A stretch of 64,000 bases of DNA from JdFR-22 sp964534325. Its GTDB lineage: Archaea > Halobacteriota > Archaeoglobi > Archaeoglobales > Archaeoglobaceae. This document shows positions 33,512 to 41,827 of this stretch, in pieces. The stretch lies in contig CAZHOR010000010.1 of NCBI GenBank assembly GCA_964534325.1, forward strand, positions 1-64,000, in the 5' to 3' direction. The notes beneath the pieces are model-generated. The model ran no database searches, had not been told where the DNA came from, and saw nothing but the letters and a program-made list of their open reading frames with translations. Within the stretch, counting starts at the first letter, position 1, and each line of letters begins with the position of its first letter. Position numbers and translations under genes: made by a program.

Positions 33512-35716
33512 ATGGAAAATGAAGTCACTCTCAAGATCTCCGGAATGACCTGCGCCATGTGCGTTAAAGCTATTGAAGTAGCAGTGGGAGAGCTGGAGGG
33601 CGTGTCAGAAGTTAATGTGAACCTGACGACGGAGAGTGCCAGGGTGGTGTTCGACCCACAAAAGATTGCTCTCGATGATATAAGGAAGACCCTTGAGGAT
33701 TTGGGATATACATATGAGGGAGTTGCTGGTGAATCGAGGGAAAAAGAGGGCCTTGCGGACGTTGCCATCATTCAACTTAAGAAGAGGTTTGCCGTGGCGG
33801 CTGTGGTAGGCTCAATTCTCCTGGTCATCGGTAATGGAGAACTTCTGGGTTTACCTGTTCAGGAGTTCCCTTATCTCGAATGGGTTCAACTTTTCATTAC
33901 TATCCCTGTGGTTTATTACTCTGGAAGGGGGATATTCTCTGTTGCCTTCAATTCGCTGAAACGCAAGATACTAAATATGGAAGTAATGTACTCCATGGGT
34001 GTCGGTTCTGCATATGTGGCAAGTATCGCCGCTACCATGAACATCCTTCCCCGGGACTACTTGTTCTATGAGACCGCGGTGCTTCTCCTGGCTTTTCTTC
34101 TTCTGGGCAGAACACTCGAGGCTACAGCGAGAGGCAGGACTTCAGAAGCCATCAAAAAGCTCATGGGGATGCAAGCCAAAAGTGCTGTTGTCGTAAGGGA
34201 AGAAGAGGAAGTAGAGGTTCCCATAGAGAACGTGCAGATAGGCGACGTTATTCTGGTCAGGCCGGGTGAAAAAATACCTGTGGACGGCAATGTAGTGAGT
34301 GGAGTGAGCCACGTTGACGAATCCATGGTCACTGGAGAACCCATACCCAATAAGAAGACCACCAATTCCGAGGTTTTCGGGGGTACGGTGAATCAGAACG
34401 GGGTGTTGAGGATTGAGGCCCAGAAAGTGGGTAAAGATACCCTCATATCCCAAATAATCCAGCTGGTGGAGGAGGCTCAGAGCACCAAACCACCCATCCA
34501 GAGGATCGCGGACACCATTGTATCCTACTTCATACCCGCTGTGCTTGTAGTTGCCATCGTTTCATCCCTGCTGTGGTACCTTGCAGGCATGCCCGTCATC
34601 TTTGCTTTCACTGCTCTGATCTCCGTAGTTGTAATTGCCTGCCCCTGTGCTTTTGGGCTGGCCACTCCAACAGCCCTAACAGTGGGGATGGGTAAAGGTG
34701 CTGAATACGGCATCCTTATCAAGAACAGCGAAGCCCTGGAGAGAGCGAGGGATATAACCACAGTCGTATTCGATAAGACGGGTACCTTGACAGCAGGGAA
34801 GCCTGAAGTTACGGATATTGTATATTTTGACGAATTGAACGTCCTTCAGCTCGCCTCCTCAGCAGAGTCGGGTTCAGAGCATCCCATCGCACGCGCCATC
34901 GTGAATAGAGCGAGACAAGAGAATGTGAGGTTCTTTGAGCCTCAGCGATTTGAGAGCCATGCGGGTTTGGGAGTTGCTGTCAATTTAAACGGTGAGAGGG
35001 TTCTGGTGGGCAATAAGAACCTCTTAACTCAAAATGGTGTGGCCACTGAAGAGGCAGATAAGGTGGTAGGGGATCTGGAAAGTGCAGGTAAGACCGCTGT
35101 CATGGTAGCCCTGAACGATAAGGTGGTAGGGGCTGTGGGTGTTGCAGACACATTAAAGGAGACTGCTTCAGAAGCAATCCAGGAGCTGCGTAAGATGGGC
35201 AAAAAGCTGGTGATGGTCACCGGGGATAACGGGAGAACAGCAGAAGCCATTAGTGGAGAGCTGGGTATAGATGAAGTTATGGCCGAAGTCCTTCCCCACC
35301 AAAAAGCGGAAGAAGTGAAGAGGCTTCAGGAGAGCGGGGAGGTAGTGGCTTTTGTGGGTGACGGCATAAACGATGCGCCGGCTCTTGCTCAGGCTGACAT
35401 TGGGATCGCCATCGGAAGTGGGACCGATATCGCTATCGAGAGTGGAGAGATCGTGCTGGTCAGAGACGACCTTATGGACGTGGTAGCAGCCATCAAGTTG
35501 AGCCAAAAGACATTAGGGAAGATAAAACAGAACCTTTTCTGGGCCCTAATATACAACTCCATACTCATTCCTGTGGCAGCAGGCGCTCTTTATCCATTCT
35601 TCGGTATATTGTTCAGACCAGAGTGGGCTGGAGCCGCAATGGCAGCCAGCAGTGTAAGTGTGGTAACCAACTCCCTGCTGATGAAGGGTTACAGGGTGAG
35701 GGGGATGAAAAAATAA
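33512..35716 (+). CDS. copA: Cu(I) P-type ATPase CopA
   Basis: A P1B-1 type ATPase of 734 residues that exports cuprous ions. One heavy-metal-associated domain at the N-terminus has GMTCAMC with C14 and C17. The transmembrane metal site is CPC (C377-P-C379). The phosphorylation motif DKTGTLTAG, the TGES-like TGEP and the hinge GDGINDAPAL follow. The eight-helix layout is normal. A YHS-domain gene lies 27 bp downstream in the same orientation, probably cotranscribed, strengthening a metal-handling role. Confidence 0.95.
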   Translation: MENEVTLKISGMTCAMCVKAIEVAVGELEGVSEVNVNLTTESARVVFDPQKIALDDIRKTLEDLGYTYEGVAGESREKEGLADVAIIQLKKRFAVAAVVGSILLVIGNGELLGLPVQEFPYLEWVQLFITIPVVYYSGRGIFSVAFNSLKRKILNMEVMYSMGVGSAYVASIAATMNILPRDYLFYETAVLLLAFLLLGRTLEATARGRTSEAIKKLMGMQAKSAVVVREEEEVEVPIENVQIGDVILVRPGEKIPVDGNVVSGVSHVDESMVTGEPIPNKKTTNSEVFGGTVNQNGVLRIEAQKVGKDTLISQIIQLVEEAQSTKPPIQRIADTIVSYFIPAVLVVAIVSSLLWYLAGMPVIFAFTALISVVVIACPCAFGLATPTALTVGMGKGAEYGILIKNSEALERARDITTVVFDKTGTLTAGKPEVTDIVYFDELNVLQLASSAESGSEHPIARAIVNRARQENVRFFEPQRFESHAGLGVAVNLNGERVLVGNKNLLTQNGVATEEADKVVGDLESAGKTAVMVALNDKVVGAVGVADTLKETASEAIQELRKMGKKLVMVTGDNGRTAEAISGELGIDEVMAEVLPHQKAEEVKRLQESGEVVAFVGDGINDAPALAQADIGIAIGSGTDIAIESGEIVLVRDDLMDVVAAIKLSQKTLGKIKQNLFWALIYNSILIPVAAGALYPFFGILFRPEWAGAAMAASSVSVVTNSLLMKGYRVRGMKK

Positions 35717-35743
35717 AAATAACATGAATTATCATGACGAAAT

Positions 35744-35911
35744 ATGGCAACCGACCCAGTGTGCGGCATGGAAGTAGATGAGAATGAGGCTATTAAAACA
35801 GAGTATAAGGGTAAAACATACTATTTCTGTGCTCCCGGATGCAGATTTCTGTTCGAGAGGGAGCCGGAGAAATATCTGAGGGAAGGACCGGTAGGAATGC
35901 CCGGCAAATAA
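35744..35911 (+). CDS. YHS-domain metal-binding protein
   Basis: A 55-residue protein starting ATDPVCGMEVDE and containing YYFCAPGCRFLFEREPEKYL, the full YHS signature. C6, C29 and C33 are the likely metal ligands. YHS domains occur next to or inside copper ATPases and are thought to bind copper or heavy metals. It follows copA on the same strand by 27 bp, so it is read as the second gene of a copper operon. Confidence 0.88.
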   Translation: MATDPVCGMEVDENEAIKTEYKGKTYYFCAPGCRFLFEREPEKYLREGPVGMPGK

Positions 35912-35916
35912 GTGAT

Positions 35917-36429
35917 TCAATCACCTGAAAGCTCTTCCACCAGCTTTCCACCGGCTATAGATGCTATTAGCATGTAAACTGTGAGCACAACCACGAAGAG
36001 CCACCCGAAGTAGTAGATCATTACTGGCAACAAAGGTATCTTTATCGCCCTGTTATAGAGAAAAACGGCTATTAGACCATTCCTCATTCCCTGCTCTCTC
36101 AAGTCTTTTAATAGAGGATACCATGCATATATGGGACCGTGGCTGATGATACCGGCTATTGCTGCCAGCAACCACCCCTCGGCCCCTGAATCTTTCCCCA
36201 CGTATTTAGAGATCTTGTGGGGTGTCAAAACGTAATTTACCACCCCCATGAAAACCACCACCAGGAGAAGAATGGGAGCAATTTGGTACAACAAGTTACC
36301 GCTTTCGGTCGCAGATTCCAGGGTCTTCTGGGGCCTGAACAGATAAAGGACAAGATAAAGCAGCAGAACCGCAAGAAGAAAATAGAGGCCGTAATTCCTC
36401 TTCCTCTTGCTTCCACCCTTCTTTTTCAC
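35917..36429 (-). CDS. Permease half, C-terminal type (COG0701-like)
   Basis: A 170-residue membrane protein with a basic N-terminus and about four hydrophobic segments. The central block GIISHGPIYAWYPLLKDLREQGMRNGLIAVFLYNRAIKIPLLPV is typical of the second half of YraQ/ArsP-type permeases. It overlaps the upstream gene by four bases. The two together match a normally continuous transporter, so they probably form a heterodimer. The substrate is unknown; metal or organo-arsenic transport is known for relatives. Confidence 0.72.
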   Translation of the reverse strand: MKKKGGSKRKRNYGLYFLLAVLLLYLVLYLFRPQKTLESATESGNLLYQIAPILLLVVVFMGVVNYVLTPHKISKYVGKDSGAEGWLLAAIAGIISHGPIYAWYPLLKDLREQGMRNGLIAVFLYNRAIKIPLLPVMIYYFGWLFVVVLTVYMLIASIAGGKLVEELSGD

Positions 36430-36899
36430 TGTATCACCATCAATGTAGAGACAGTTGCTATGGCTACCAGTATGGCCAGAAAAAAACTAACCATATTCCG
36501 GACAGCAGCAAATCTATTCCCCAGGATACCGGCTTCCGCAGGATATTGCACCACTCCCACGGTCACCCAGGCAACTATAAAGGCCGTAACAGCAAATAAA
36601 CTTACTCCATCGGCCAAAAGCTCCCCCCCAATAATATAACTGGTTATGGGGTTCCCCGCCAGCACACTCCCTGCAAAAGCACCTAAAACAGTGTCACCCA
36701 GTAAATGCCCTGTAAAAACAGAGGAGATAATCTTCTTGGGTACTAATGTGTTAAAGAGTCCCAGAAGCAAGATAACGCCCAGCAAGATGGGTAATACAGA
36801 CATGAAGCTTCTGGCAGCCCTATAGAAAGCCCTATAGATGCTTCTCTCCCCGGACTTCTCCCCGGACCTATTTTCTTGTTCCTTATCTGAACCCTTCAT
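36426..36899 (-). CDS. Permease half, N-terminal type (COG0701-like)
   Basis: A 157-residue membrane protein with a charged N-terminus (about 1-30) and four hydrophobic segments. The G-S-V-L-A-G-N-P-I-T-S-Y-I-I-G block is the conserved motif of this permease family's first half. It is read first, and its stop overlaps the ATG of the next gene, which carries the second-half type block. Such split arrangements suggest that the ancestral transporter arose from a duplication. Confidence 0.72.
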   Translation of the reverse strand: MKGSDKEQENRSGEKSGERSIYRAFYRAARSFMSVLPILLGVILLLGLFNTLVPKKIISSVFTGHLLGDTVLGAFAGSVLAGNPITSYIIGGELLADGVSLFAVTAFIVAWVTVGVVQYPAEAGILGNRFAAVRNMVSFFLAILVAIATVSTLMVIQ

Positions 36900-36908
36900 T
36901 CTTTATCC

Positions 36909-37841
36909 TCACAACTTCCTGATGTAAAATTTATTACCTTCATATTCCACTTCAACCAGATTATGTTCGTCTAAAAGCTTTTTGACGAGATTCCAGCTCT
37001 TACCTCTATTGTTCAAGAAACTCTCCACGCTCGCTTTTCTCATGGGGTGTACAGAGGTAATGCTCAGCAGGTCTTCCTCAACATCTCCACTTGAGACGAA
37101 ATAAGGATCTTCATGCCCGGTAAGGACTTCGACCGGAATGGATTTGCTCTTGAATTCTTGGTAGGCGTAATTCAACCTGTGCTCAGACGCTTTTTTGACC
37201 CAGTCTTCTGCAGGCGGTCTAAACGGGCTGGTAATAAAACTCTTCTCCCGGTTCAGTTCCGCTATAAAATCCCCCAGAGCTTCTATTTCTTTTTCTGAGT
37301 CGTTAATGTCCTTGATTAGCATGGTCTCCGTCAACAGACTGCCGGTAAATTCTTGAGAGAACTCCTTAACTCCCTTCAGCATTCTTTCAAGTTCCAGCGA
37401 TCTTTGGGGTCTATTAATAGTTCTCCATGTCCGCTCATTTACTGTGTCTATCTTTAAGGAGACCAGGTCAGCCTTCAACAGATCCTGTTGAACATCATGT
37501 CTCCACACCAGAGATGAGTTGGAGATCACCGCAACTTTTATCCCCAGCTCTCTCAAGCTCTCGATCTCTCTACCCAGGTTGAGGTCCAGTGCAGGCTCTC
37601 CATCCGGAACGAATGATATGTAATCGATAGATTCCCCCTCCTCGATTACTTCAATTACTTTCTGCTTTACACTGCTAATCAATTCCTCCGGAGGATACAT
37701 CTCCGCCCTCTCCACCTGCATAGTCCGGGTCTTGCCCAGCTGGCAGTAAACACAAGAGTATGTACATATTTTTGGAGGTATGTTATTTATTCCCAGGCTT
37801 CTACCCAGCCGCCGGGAAGGCACTGGACCGAACGCTATCAT
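36909..37841 (-). CDS. Radical SAM protein, COG0731 family
   Basis: A radical S-adenosylmethionine enzyme of about 310 residues. The [4Fe-4S] motif is C-T-Y-S-C-V-Y-C (CX3CX2C) near residue 26, preceded by AFGPVPSRRLGRSLGINNIPPK, the signature of COG0731. That group is annotated as related to wyosine (tRNA-Phe) synthesis, but many members have unknown roles. The C-terminal 80 residues resemble a small winged-helix part ending KLLDEHNLVEVEYEG. I prefer ATG 37841, which has GAGGG six bases upstream, over ATG 37847. The gene lies 10 bp upstream of the permease pair, so it may be cotranscribed with it. Confidence 0.82.
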   Translation of the reverse strand: MIAFGPVPSRRLGRSLGINNIPPKICTYSCVYCQLGKTRTMQVERAEMYPPEELISSVKQKVIEVIEEGESIDYISFVPDGEPALDLNLGREIESLRELGIKVAVISNSSLVWRHDVQQDLLKADLVSLKIDTVNERTWRTINRPQRSLELERMLKGVKEFSQEFTGSLLTETMLIKDINDSEKEIEALGDFIAELNREKSFITSPFRPPAEDWVKKASEHRLNYAYQEFKSKSIPVEVLTGHEDPYFVSSGDVEEDLLSITSVHPMRKASVESFLNNRGKSWNLVKKLLDEHNLVEVEYEGNKFYIRKL

Positions 37842-37974
37842 CACCATCCCTCATCTCTTACTAACCTTGATTTATCAGTATCGTAATTTACTTTATCCAC
37901 ACATATACATCATATTTTTAGGTTACCCGAAAGATATAAGTACCATTTTGAATACATATTCATTGGTGATGATT

Positions 37975-38199
37975 ATGCCAGGTGGAGATAGAACCGGACC
38001 AAGAGGAGAAGGCCCCAGAACAGGGAGAAGGGCTGGATTTTGCTCAGGATACAAGATTCCAGGATATGCCAACAGGTTTAACAGAATAGCAAGACCAGTA
38101 TCCAGAGGATTTCAGGAGTTTCAGGGTCGAATTGGCCGAATTAGAGGGAGAGGGGGAAGAGGAAGAAGAGCAGGAGGCCGAGGATCCCGCAGAGGATAG
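37975..38199 (+). CDS. DUF5320-family small Gly/Arg-rich protein
   Basis: A 74-residue protein beginning MPGGDRTGPRGEGPRTGR, with a C-S-G-Y motif around residue 24 and a tail of Arg-Gly repeats. The N-terminal pattern is that of DUF5320 proteins, which often lie near iron-sulfur and NifX/NifB-like or Mrp genes in anaerobes. The start is ATG 37975, because GGTGAT ends four bases before it. A TATA-like GATATAAG lies about 40 bp upstream. The function is unknown. Confidence 0.8.
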   Translation: MPGGDRTGPRGEGPRTGRRAGFCSGYKIPGYANRFNRIARPVSRGFQEFQGRIGRIRGRGGRGRRAGGRGSRRG

Positions 38200-38349
38200 C
38201 AAATCGATAGTCATATCACTATTGATCTATCTGGAGCATTCTCCAGAAATCAAGTAAACCGATTCGAGATTACAACAATCACAGATATCGCATACATTAT
38301 AATCTTTTATTCTTATGTCAGTTCTGAGGGCGTAAGGGGGTTGTTGAGG

Positions 38350-38883
38350 ATGAATGAGGGCTTCTTTACATGTAAAAGATGTGGAGGTAATGAGTTATTG
38401 GTTAAAGAGTACTATAAAGTAGCTAAATGGCTGATGGAGACTCAGGACTGTAGTTGCGTAAGAAGTAAGAATGGACTGGCTTACGAGAGCAACTACGTTC
38501 TTTATATCCCTGGTGTCGATTTCTACAGGTTGAATCATGACCACCACTTCAATGAACCGGCTGAAGAATATCATGAACATGTGGGAGAACCCTATATAAG
38601 GGACTTCAGTGTGAATATCTACTGCAGGTACTGTTACGAACCTCTGGGAGAATTTGAGGTCCATGAATTAGACCCGCTGGATATTGAAGTAGGTGATGTA
38701 GAGTTTTATGTGGTCTGTGCCAGTTGCGGTAGAGAAATCGAGTTCGGGTGGACATACTCTGGAAGAGATGCTCTCATCTGGCCCGTAGAGTGTTCCGATT
38801 TTGGTCATCGGAACTGCATCCCAGAACAAAGATATAGAGATAAGTGGATTAAAAGAGGATGGTTGAAACCCTTAGGTCTCTAA
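38350..38883 (+). CDS. Multi-CxxC (zinc-ribbon-like) protein, unknown
   Basis: A 177-residue soluble protein rich in cysteine pairs: C8-x-x-C11, C34-x-C36, then CRYC and CASCG pairs, and a CSDFGHRNC near the C-terminus. His/Tyr-rich segments separate them (for example NHDHHFNEP). These are likely zinc or iron-sulfur sites, perhaps two zinc ribbons. I recognise no family. The start is ATG 38350, with a GGGGGTTGTTGAGG leader; TTG 38341 is less likely. Confidence 0.6.
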   Translation: MNEGFFTCKRCGGNELLVKEYYKVAKWLMETQDCSCVRSKNGLAYESNYVLYIPGVDFYRLNHDHHFNEPAEEYHEHVGEPYIRDFSVNIYCRYCYEPLGEFEVHELDPLDIEVGDVEFYVVCASCGREIEFGWTYSGRDALIWPVECSDFGHRNCIPEQRYRDKWIKRGWLKPLGL

Positions 38884-38928
38884 TCTACAGCTCGATAAGC
38901 ATGCGACCGCGGATGGTCAACTTAAATA

Positions 38929-38941
38929 TTGTAGAACATTG
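38929..38941 (+). promoter_or_regulatory. Shared motif TTGTAGAACATTG, possible operator
   Basis: This motif differs by one base from the minus-strand motif at 4360-4372. A second AGAACATTG half repeats directly after it (38943-38951), giving a tandem pair. It overlaps a TATA-like CTTAAATATT at 38921-38930, so bound protein could block transcription. Confidence 0.35.
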
Positions 38942-38947
38942 CAGAAC

Positions 38948-39016
38948 ATTGTAAAACCACACTGTAATTTCAAAACCTTAAGTAACTAATTTACTGAACA
39001 GTGTTACTTATTTTTT
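38948..39016 (+). ncRNA. Candidate small RNA ending in hairpin and U-tract
   Basis: A transcript from the TATA-like box at 38921-38930 would begin near 38948. It could end at the hairpin AAGTAAC (38980-38986) with GTTACTT (39003-39009), extended by ACTG-AA-CAGT and followed by ATTTTTTC. No protein is encoded in these 70 bases. The hairpin could instead simply be a terminator. The ends are inferred, not observed. Confidence 0.3.
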
Positions 39017-39116
39017 CTTCATCATGTTATTAATATCTGGTGGGCCAAGATAGGCGTGGTTGGAATAATCAGATTTGTATTTGTTTCAAGTTATATAGTG
39101 CCGGTTGGAGGAAATG

Positions 39117-39359
39117 ATGGATACGAGATCAGGGAAGCCACCAGAGCAAAGATATCCGTTAACAAAAGATATTAGCATTACCTTCTATCTGGTTGCTTCC
39201 AGAAAATCGAAGCGGCTCAAAAAGACCGTATGGATCGAGAGCATCTTTTACGACATTTTAAAAGAGAAGAATATCATTATCAGCGACCTGGTCAATTATC
39301 TTCTGGAGAGATACTTTGAGGAGATGGAGTTCCTGAATACAAGAGAGCACCTCAAATGA
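39117..39359 (+). CDS. Small basic protein, possible DNA-binding
   Basis: An 80-residue protein. After TRSGKPPEQRYPLTKDISIT it has a strand-like segment, a basic patch SRKSKRLKKTVW, and two predicted helices ending DLVNYLLERYFEEMEF. This strand-helix-helix order is like ribbon-helix-helix proteins, but no clear family match is known to me. The start is ATG 39117, with GGAGGAA five bases upstream. The shared motif at 38929 and a hairpin lie upstream and may belong to its control region. Confidence 0.5.
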   Translation: MDTRSGKPPEQRYPLTKDISITFYLVASRKSKRLKKTVWIESIFYDILKEKNIIISDLVNYLLERYFEEMEFLNTREHLK

Positions 39360-39497
39360 GATTAGGCTCAAACGGTCTAAATAAGCTCAATAGACTATAC
39401 ACCAATATACTGTATCTCACATTATTTTTATGTTATCTCTAATACTTTATAAGGTCAATAACGTGGTACAATTGGCTTCAGCAATAATTACTTATAA

Positions 39498-41294
39498 GTG
39501 GAAGGAAAGTTAGGGGACTTAACAGGGGGAATAAAAGTGGTAGTGGGTAAAAGGATGTTTAGATCATTGGGTAAACTAACGGGTAAACTAACGGGTAAAT
39601 TATTCGCCGGAACTGGAAAGCTCACCAGATCTGAGAAGACTGGTCCAAGATGCCTTCAAGGGATTGCATCGCTCAACATCCCGAAAATTGTGTCGTTGGC
39701 TGTGATCCTCTTCTTCATGTTGTACCCGGTCTCTTCGGCAGGGGAGGAAGTGGAAGTAAATGTAGACGAATTGAGCAATGAGACTCGGTCGTGTTTTAAT
39801 TGCCATCAAAGATATACTCCGGGTCTGGTTGAGGACTGGAGGTCCAGCAGACATGCTTCCACAACTCCTGCTGAGGCTTTCCAGAAGGACAGGATAGAGA
39901 GAAGGGTCAGTGTCAACTACTTGTCAGGCATCCCTTCAGAGTACAGGAATAATGCGGTGGGCTGTTACGAGTGCCACAGCCAGAACACGGAGGATCATAA
40001 TGATAGTTTCACCCATTTTGGGTACCGTATAAACGTGGTGGTATCCCCCAACGACTGCAGCACCTGTCACCCTGTGGAGAGGGAACAGTTCTCCAACACG
40101 GTAAAGGCTCACGCTTACGGCAACCTGGAGGAGAACCCTCTCTATAAGACACTCTATGAGACCATGACCACTATATATTCTGCCAACGGAACAGAACTGA
40201 CACCAGAATACAGCCCGACCAACGCCCACAATGAGACCTGCTTTGCATGCCACGGAACCAAGTTGAGCGTAAATGGTACCAGAAAAGTTGAAAGGTCCGG
40301 AGTTGACGTTGAAGTTCCCAGCATTCAGGGATGGCCCAATCAGGGAGTAGGGAGGATCAATCCCGATGGCAGCAAGGGCTCATGCACGGCATGCCATACC
40401 AGACACGGTTTTGAGATAAGCATGGCCAGAAAGCCCTACACTTGTGGGCAGTGCCACTACAAGCCCGATGTTCCCGCATACAATGTATATAAGCAGAGCA
40501 AGCACGGTAACATCTTCGAATCCAAGCACGATGAATGGAACTTCTCTTCCGTTCCCTGGACAGTAGGTGAAGACTTCAAGGCCCCCACATGCTCTGCGTG
40601 CCACAACTCTCTCGTTGTGGATAAAGCAGGAAATGTAGTGTCCCACAGAACTCACAACTTCGACAGCAGGATATGGGTCAGGCTTTTCGGGATATACTCT
40701 CACCCCCAGCCCATAAACGGCTCCACCTACAAGATCATAAATGAGGATGGCCAGCCTTTGCCCACTACTCTAACAGGAGAACCCGCTTCAGAATATCTCA
40801 TAAGCGAGCAAGAGCAGGCAGAGAGAAAGGAGAAGATGAAGAAGGTCTGCATCCAGTGCCACAGCACTGAATGGGTGGAAAACCACTTTGAAGAGCTGGA
40901 GAAGACAAATAATGAGACGGACAGGATGGTGCTGGAAGCCACCAAATTGATGTCCACCGGATGGGAGAAGGGCGTGGCAGTAGGTTTGCCCTCGAACTCC
41001 AATCCCTTTGACGAGCATCTGGAGAGGCTGTGGGTTGACCAGTGGCTGTTCTACGCCACCAGCTCCAGACATGCGTCTGCCATGATGGGCCCGGAGATCC
41101 TCACCTTTGAGCTGGGCTGGAGCAAGCTTACCAACAACCTCTACACCATGAGCGAGCATATAGAGATGAAGTCCTCCATAAATGACCAATCAAACGAGCA
41201 AGAAGATGGCCAGTTGCCCGGTTTCGAAGCATACTTGCTGGGGGCAGCAGCCATGACATCTTTAGCTATAATCGCATGGAGAAGAAAGAAATAA
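39498..41294 (+). CDS. Octaheme c-type cytochrome, HAO-like, PGF-CTERM
   Basis: The product contains eight CxxCH heme motifs, at about 99, 156, 187, 248, 296, 316, 365 and 451 (numbered from 39498). The spacing, the YKQSKHGNIF segment and a late SSRHASAMMGPE block match the hydroxylamine oxidoreductase / octaheme nitrite reductase superfamily. A hydrophobic signal segment at about 61-80 follows an unusually long basic N-region with GKLT repeats. The C-terminus is PGFEAYLLGAAAM plus a hydrophobic helix and RRKK, a PGF-CTERM sorting tail. So it is exported, heme-loaded outside (needing CcmC) and anchored to the surface. The start is uncertain: GTG 39498, GTG 39537 or ATG 39555. It may oxidise hydroxylamine or hydrazine, reduce nitrite, or pass electrons. 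Confidence 0.88.
   Translation: MEGKLGDLTGGIKVVVGKRMFRSLGKLTGKLTGKLFAGTGKLTRSEKTGPRCLQGIASLNIPKIVSLAVILFFMLYPVSSAGEEVEVNVDELSNETRSCFNCHQRYTPGLVEDWRSSRHASTTPAEAFQKDRIERRVSVNYLSGIPSEYRNNAVGCYECHSQNTEDHNDSFTHFGYRINVVVSPNDCSTCHPVEREQFSNTVKAHAYGNLEENPLYKTLYETMTTIYSANGTELTPEYSPTNAHNETCFACHGTKLSVNGTRKVERSGVDVEVPSIQGWPNQGVGRINPDGSKGSCTACHTRHGFEISMARKPYTCGQCHYKPDVPAYNVYKQSKHGNIFESKHDEWNFSSVPWTVGEDFKAPTCSACHNSLVVDKAGNVVSHRTHNFDSRIWVRLFGIYSHPQPINGSTYKIINEDGQPLPTTLTGEPASEYLISEQEQAERKEKMKKVCIQCHSTEWVENHFEELEKTNNETDRMVLEATKLMSTGWEKGVAVGLPSNSNPFDEHLERLWVDQWLFYATSSRHASAMMGPEILTFELGWSKLTNNLYTMSEHIEMKSSINDQSNEQEDGQLPGFEAYLLGAAAMTSLAIIAWRRKK
39569..39602 (+). repeat. 12-bp tandem repeat coding GKLT
   Basis: GGGTAAACTAAC occurs at 39569-39580 and 39581-39592, followed by a partial third unit. 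It encodes the GKLT repeats in the N-region of the cytochrome. Such repeats expand by slippage, so copy number may vary between strains. Confidence 0.8.
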
Positions 41295-41375
41295 AAGAAT
41301 TCTTGATTATCGGTATAAAGGTTATGGTTGAAAGGATATAATAAAGATTAAATCTATTGAGTATAAATTTCCAGT

Positions 41376-41723
41376 ATGCCGTATATTGAGGTGGGGTCAA
41401 AACAGATTGAAGTGGATGAAGACGGTTTCCTCAAAAATCCTCAGGATTGGGATGAAGAGGTTGCAGAAGCTCTTGCCAAAGACTCTCGGTTCGGAACGCC
41501 AACTGAGCTAACAGATAAGCATTGGGAGATCATCAAGTATGTGAGGGATTTCTACCTGAAAGAAAGTGTAGACCCTCCCATCAACATGCTGGTAAAGAAA
41601 ATTGGGGAGATCTACGGGGAGAAAAAAGTTCACTACGACTTTATTGAAGAGTTGTTCCCTGACGGCAGGGTCAAAGGCATTTGCCGGATCGCTGGCCTTC
41701 CTGAAAGGACAGGGGACAGATAA
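41376..41723 (+). CDS. DsrC/TusE-family sulfur carrier, one cysteine
   Basis: A 115-residue DsrC/TusE fold protein: the N-terminal VDEDGFLKNPQDWDEEVAEALA, the central ELTDKHWEIIKYVRDFY and the C-terminal GRVKGICRIAGLP-ERTGDR arm. In DsrC the arm carries CysB ten residues before a penultimate CysA that takes part in sulfur transfer. Here CysB is C103, but the CysA position is D114, so only one conserved cysteine remains. The usual persulfide relay is thus altered; a regulatory or scaffold DsrC-like role is possible. It lies downstream of the cytochrome with its own gap of about 80 bp. Confidence 0.88.
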   Translation: MPYIEVGSKQIEVDEDGFLKNPQDWDEEVAEALAKDSRFGTPTELTDKHWEIIKYVRDFYLKESVDPPINMLVKKIGEIYGEKKVHYDFIEELFPDGRVKGICRIAGLPERTGDR

Positions 41724-41827
41724 AAACAATCGGAAAACCAATTCTCATTATTTTTTATTTTACTCTCAAAATTTTTCTTTTATAACAGCCCTCTTTATAA
41801 CAAACCTCTCTATGGCAGATTTCTTTA

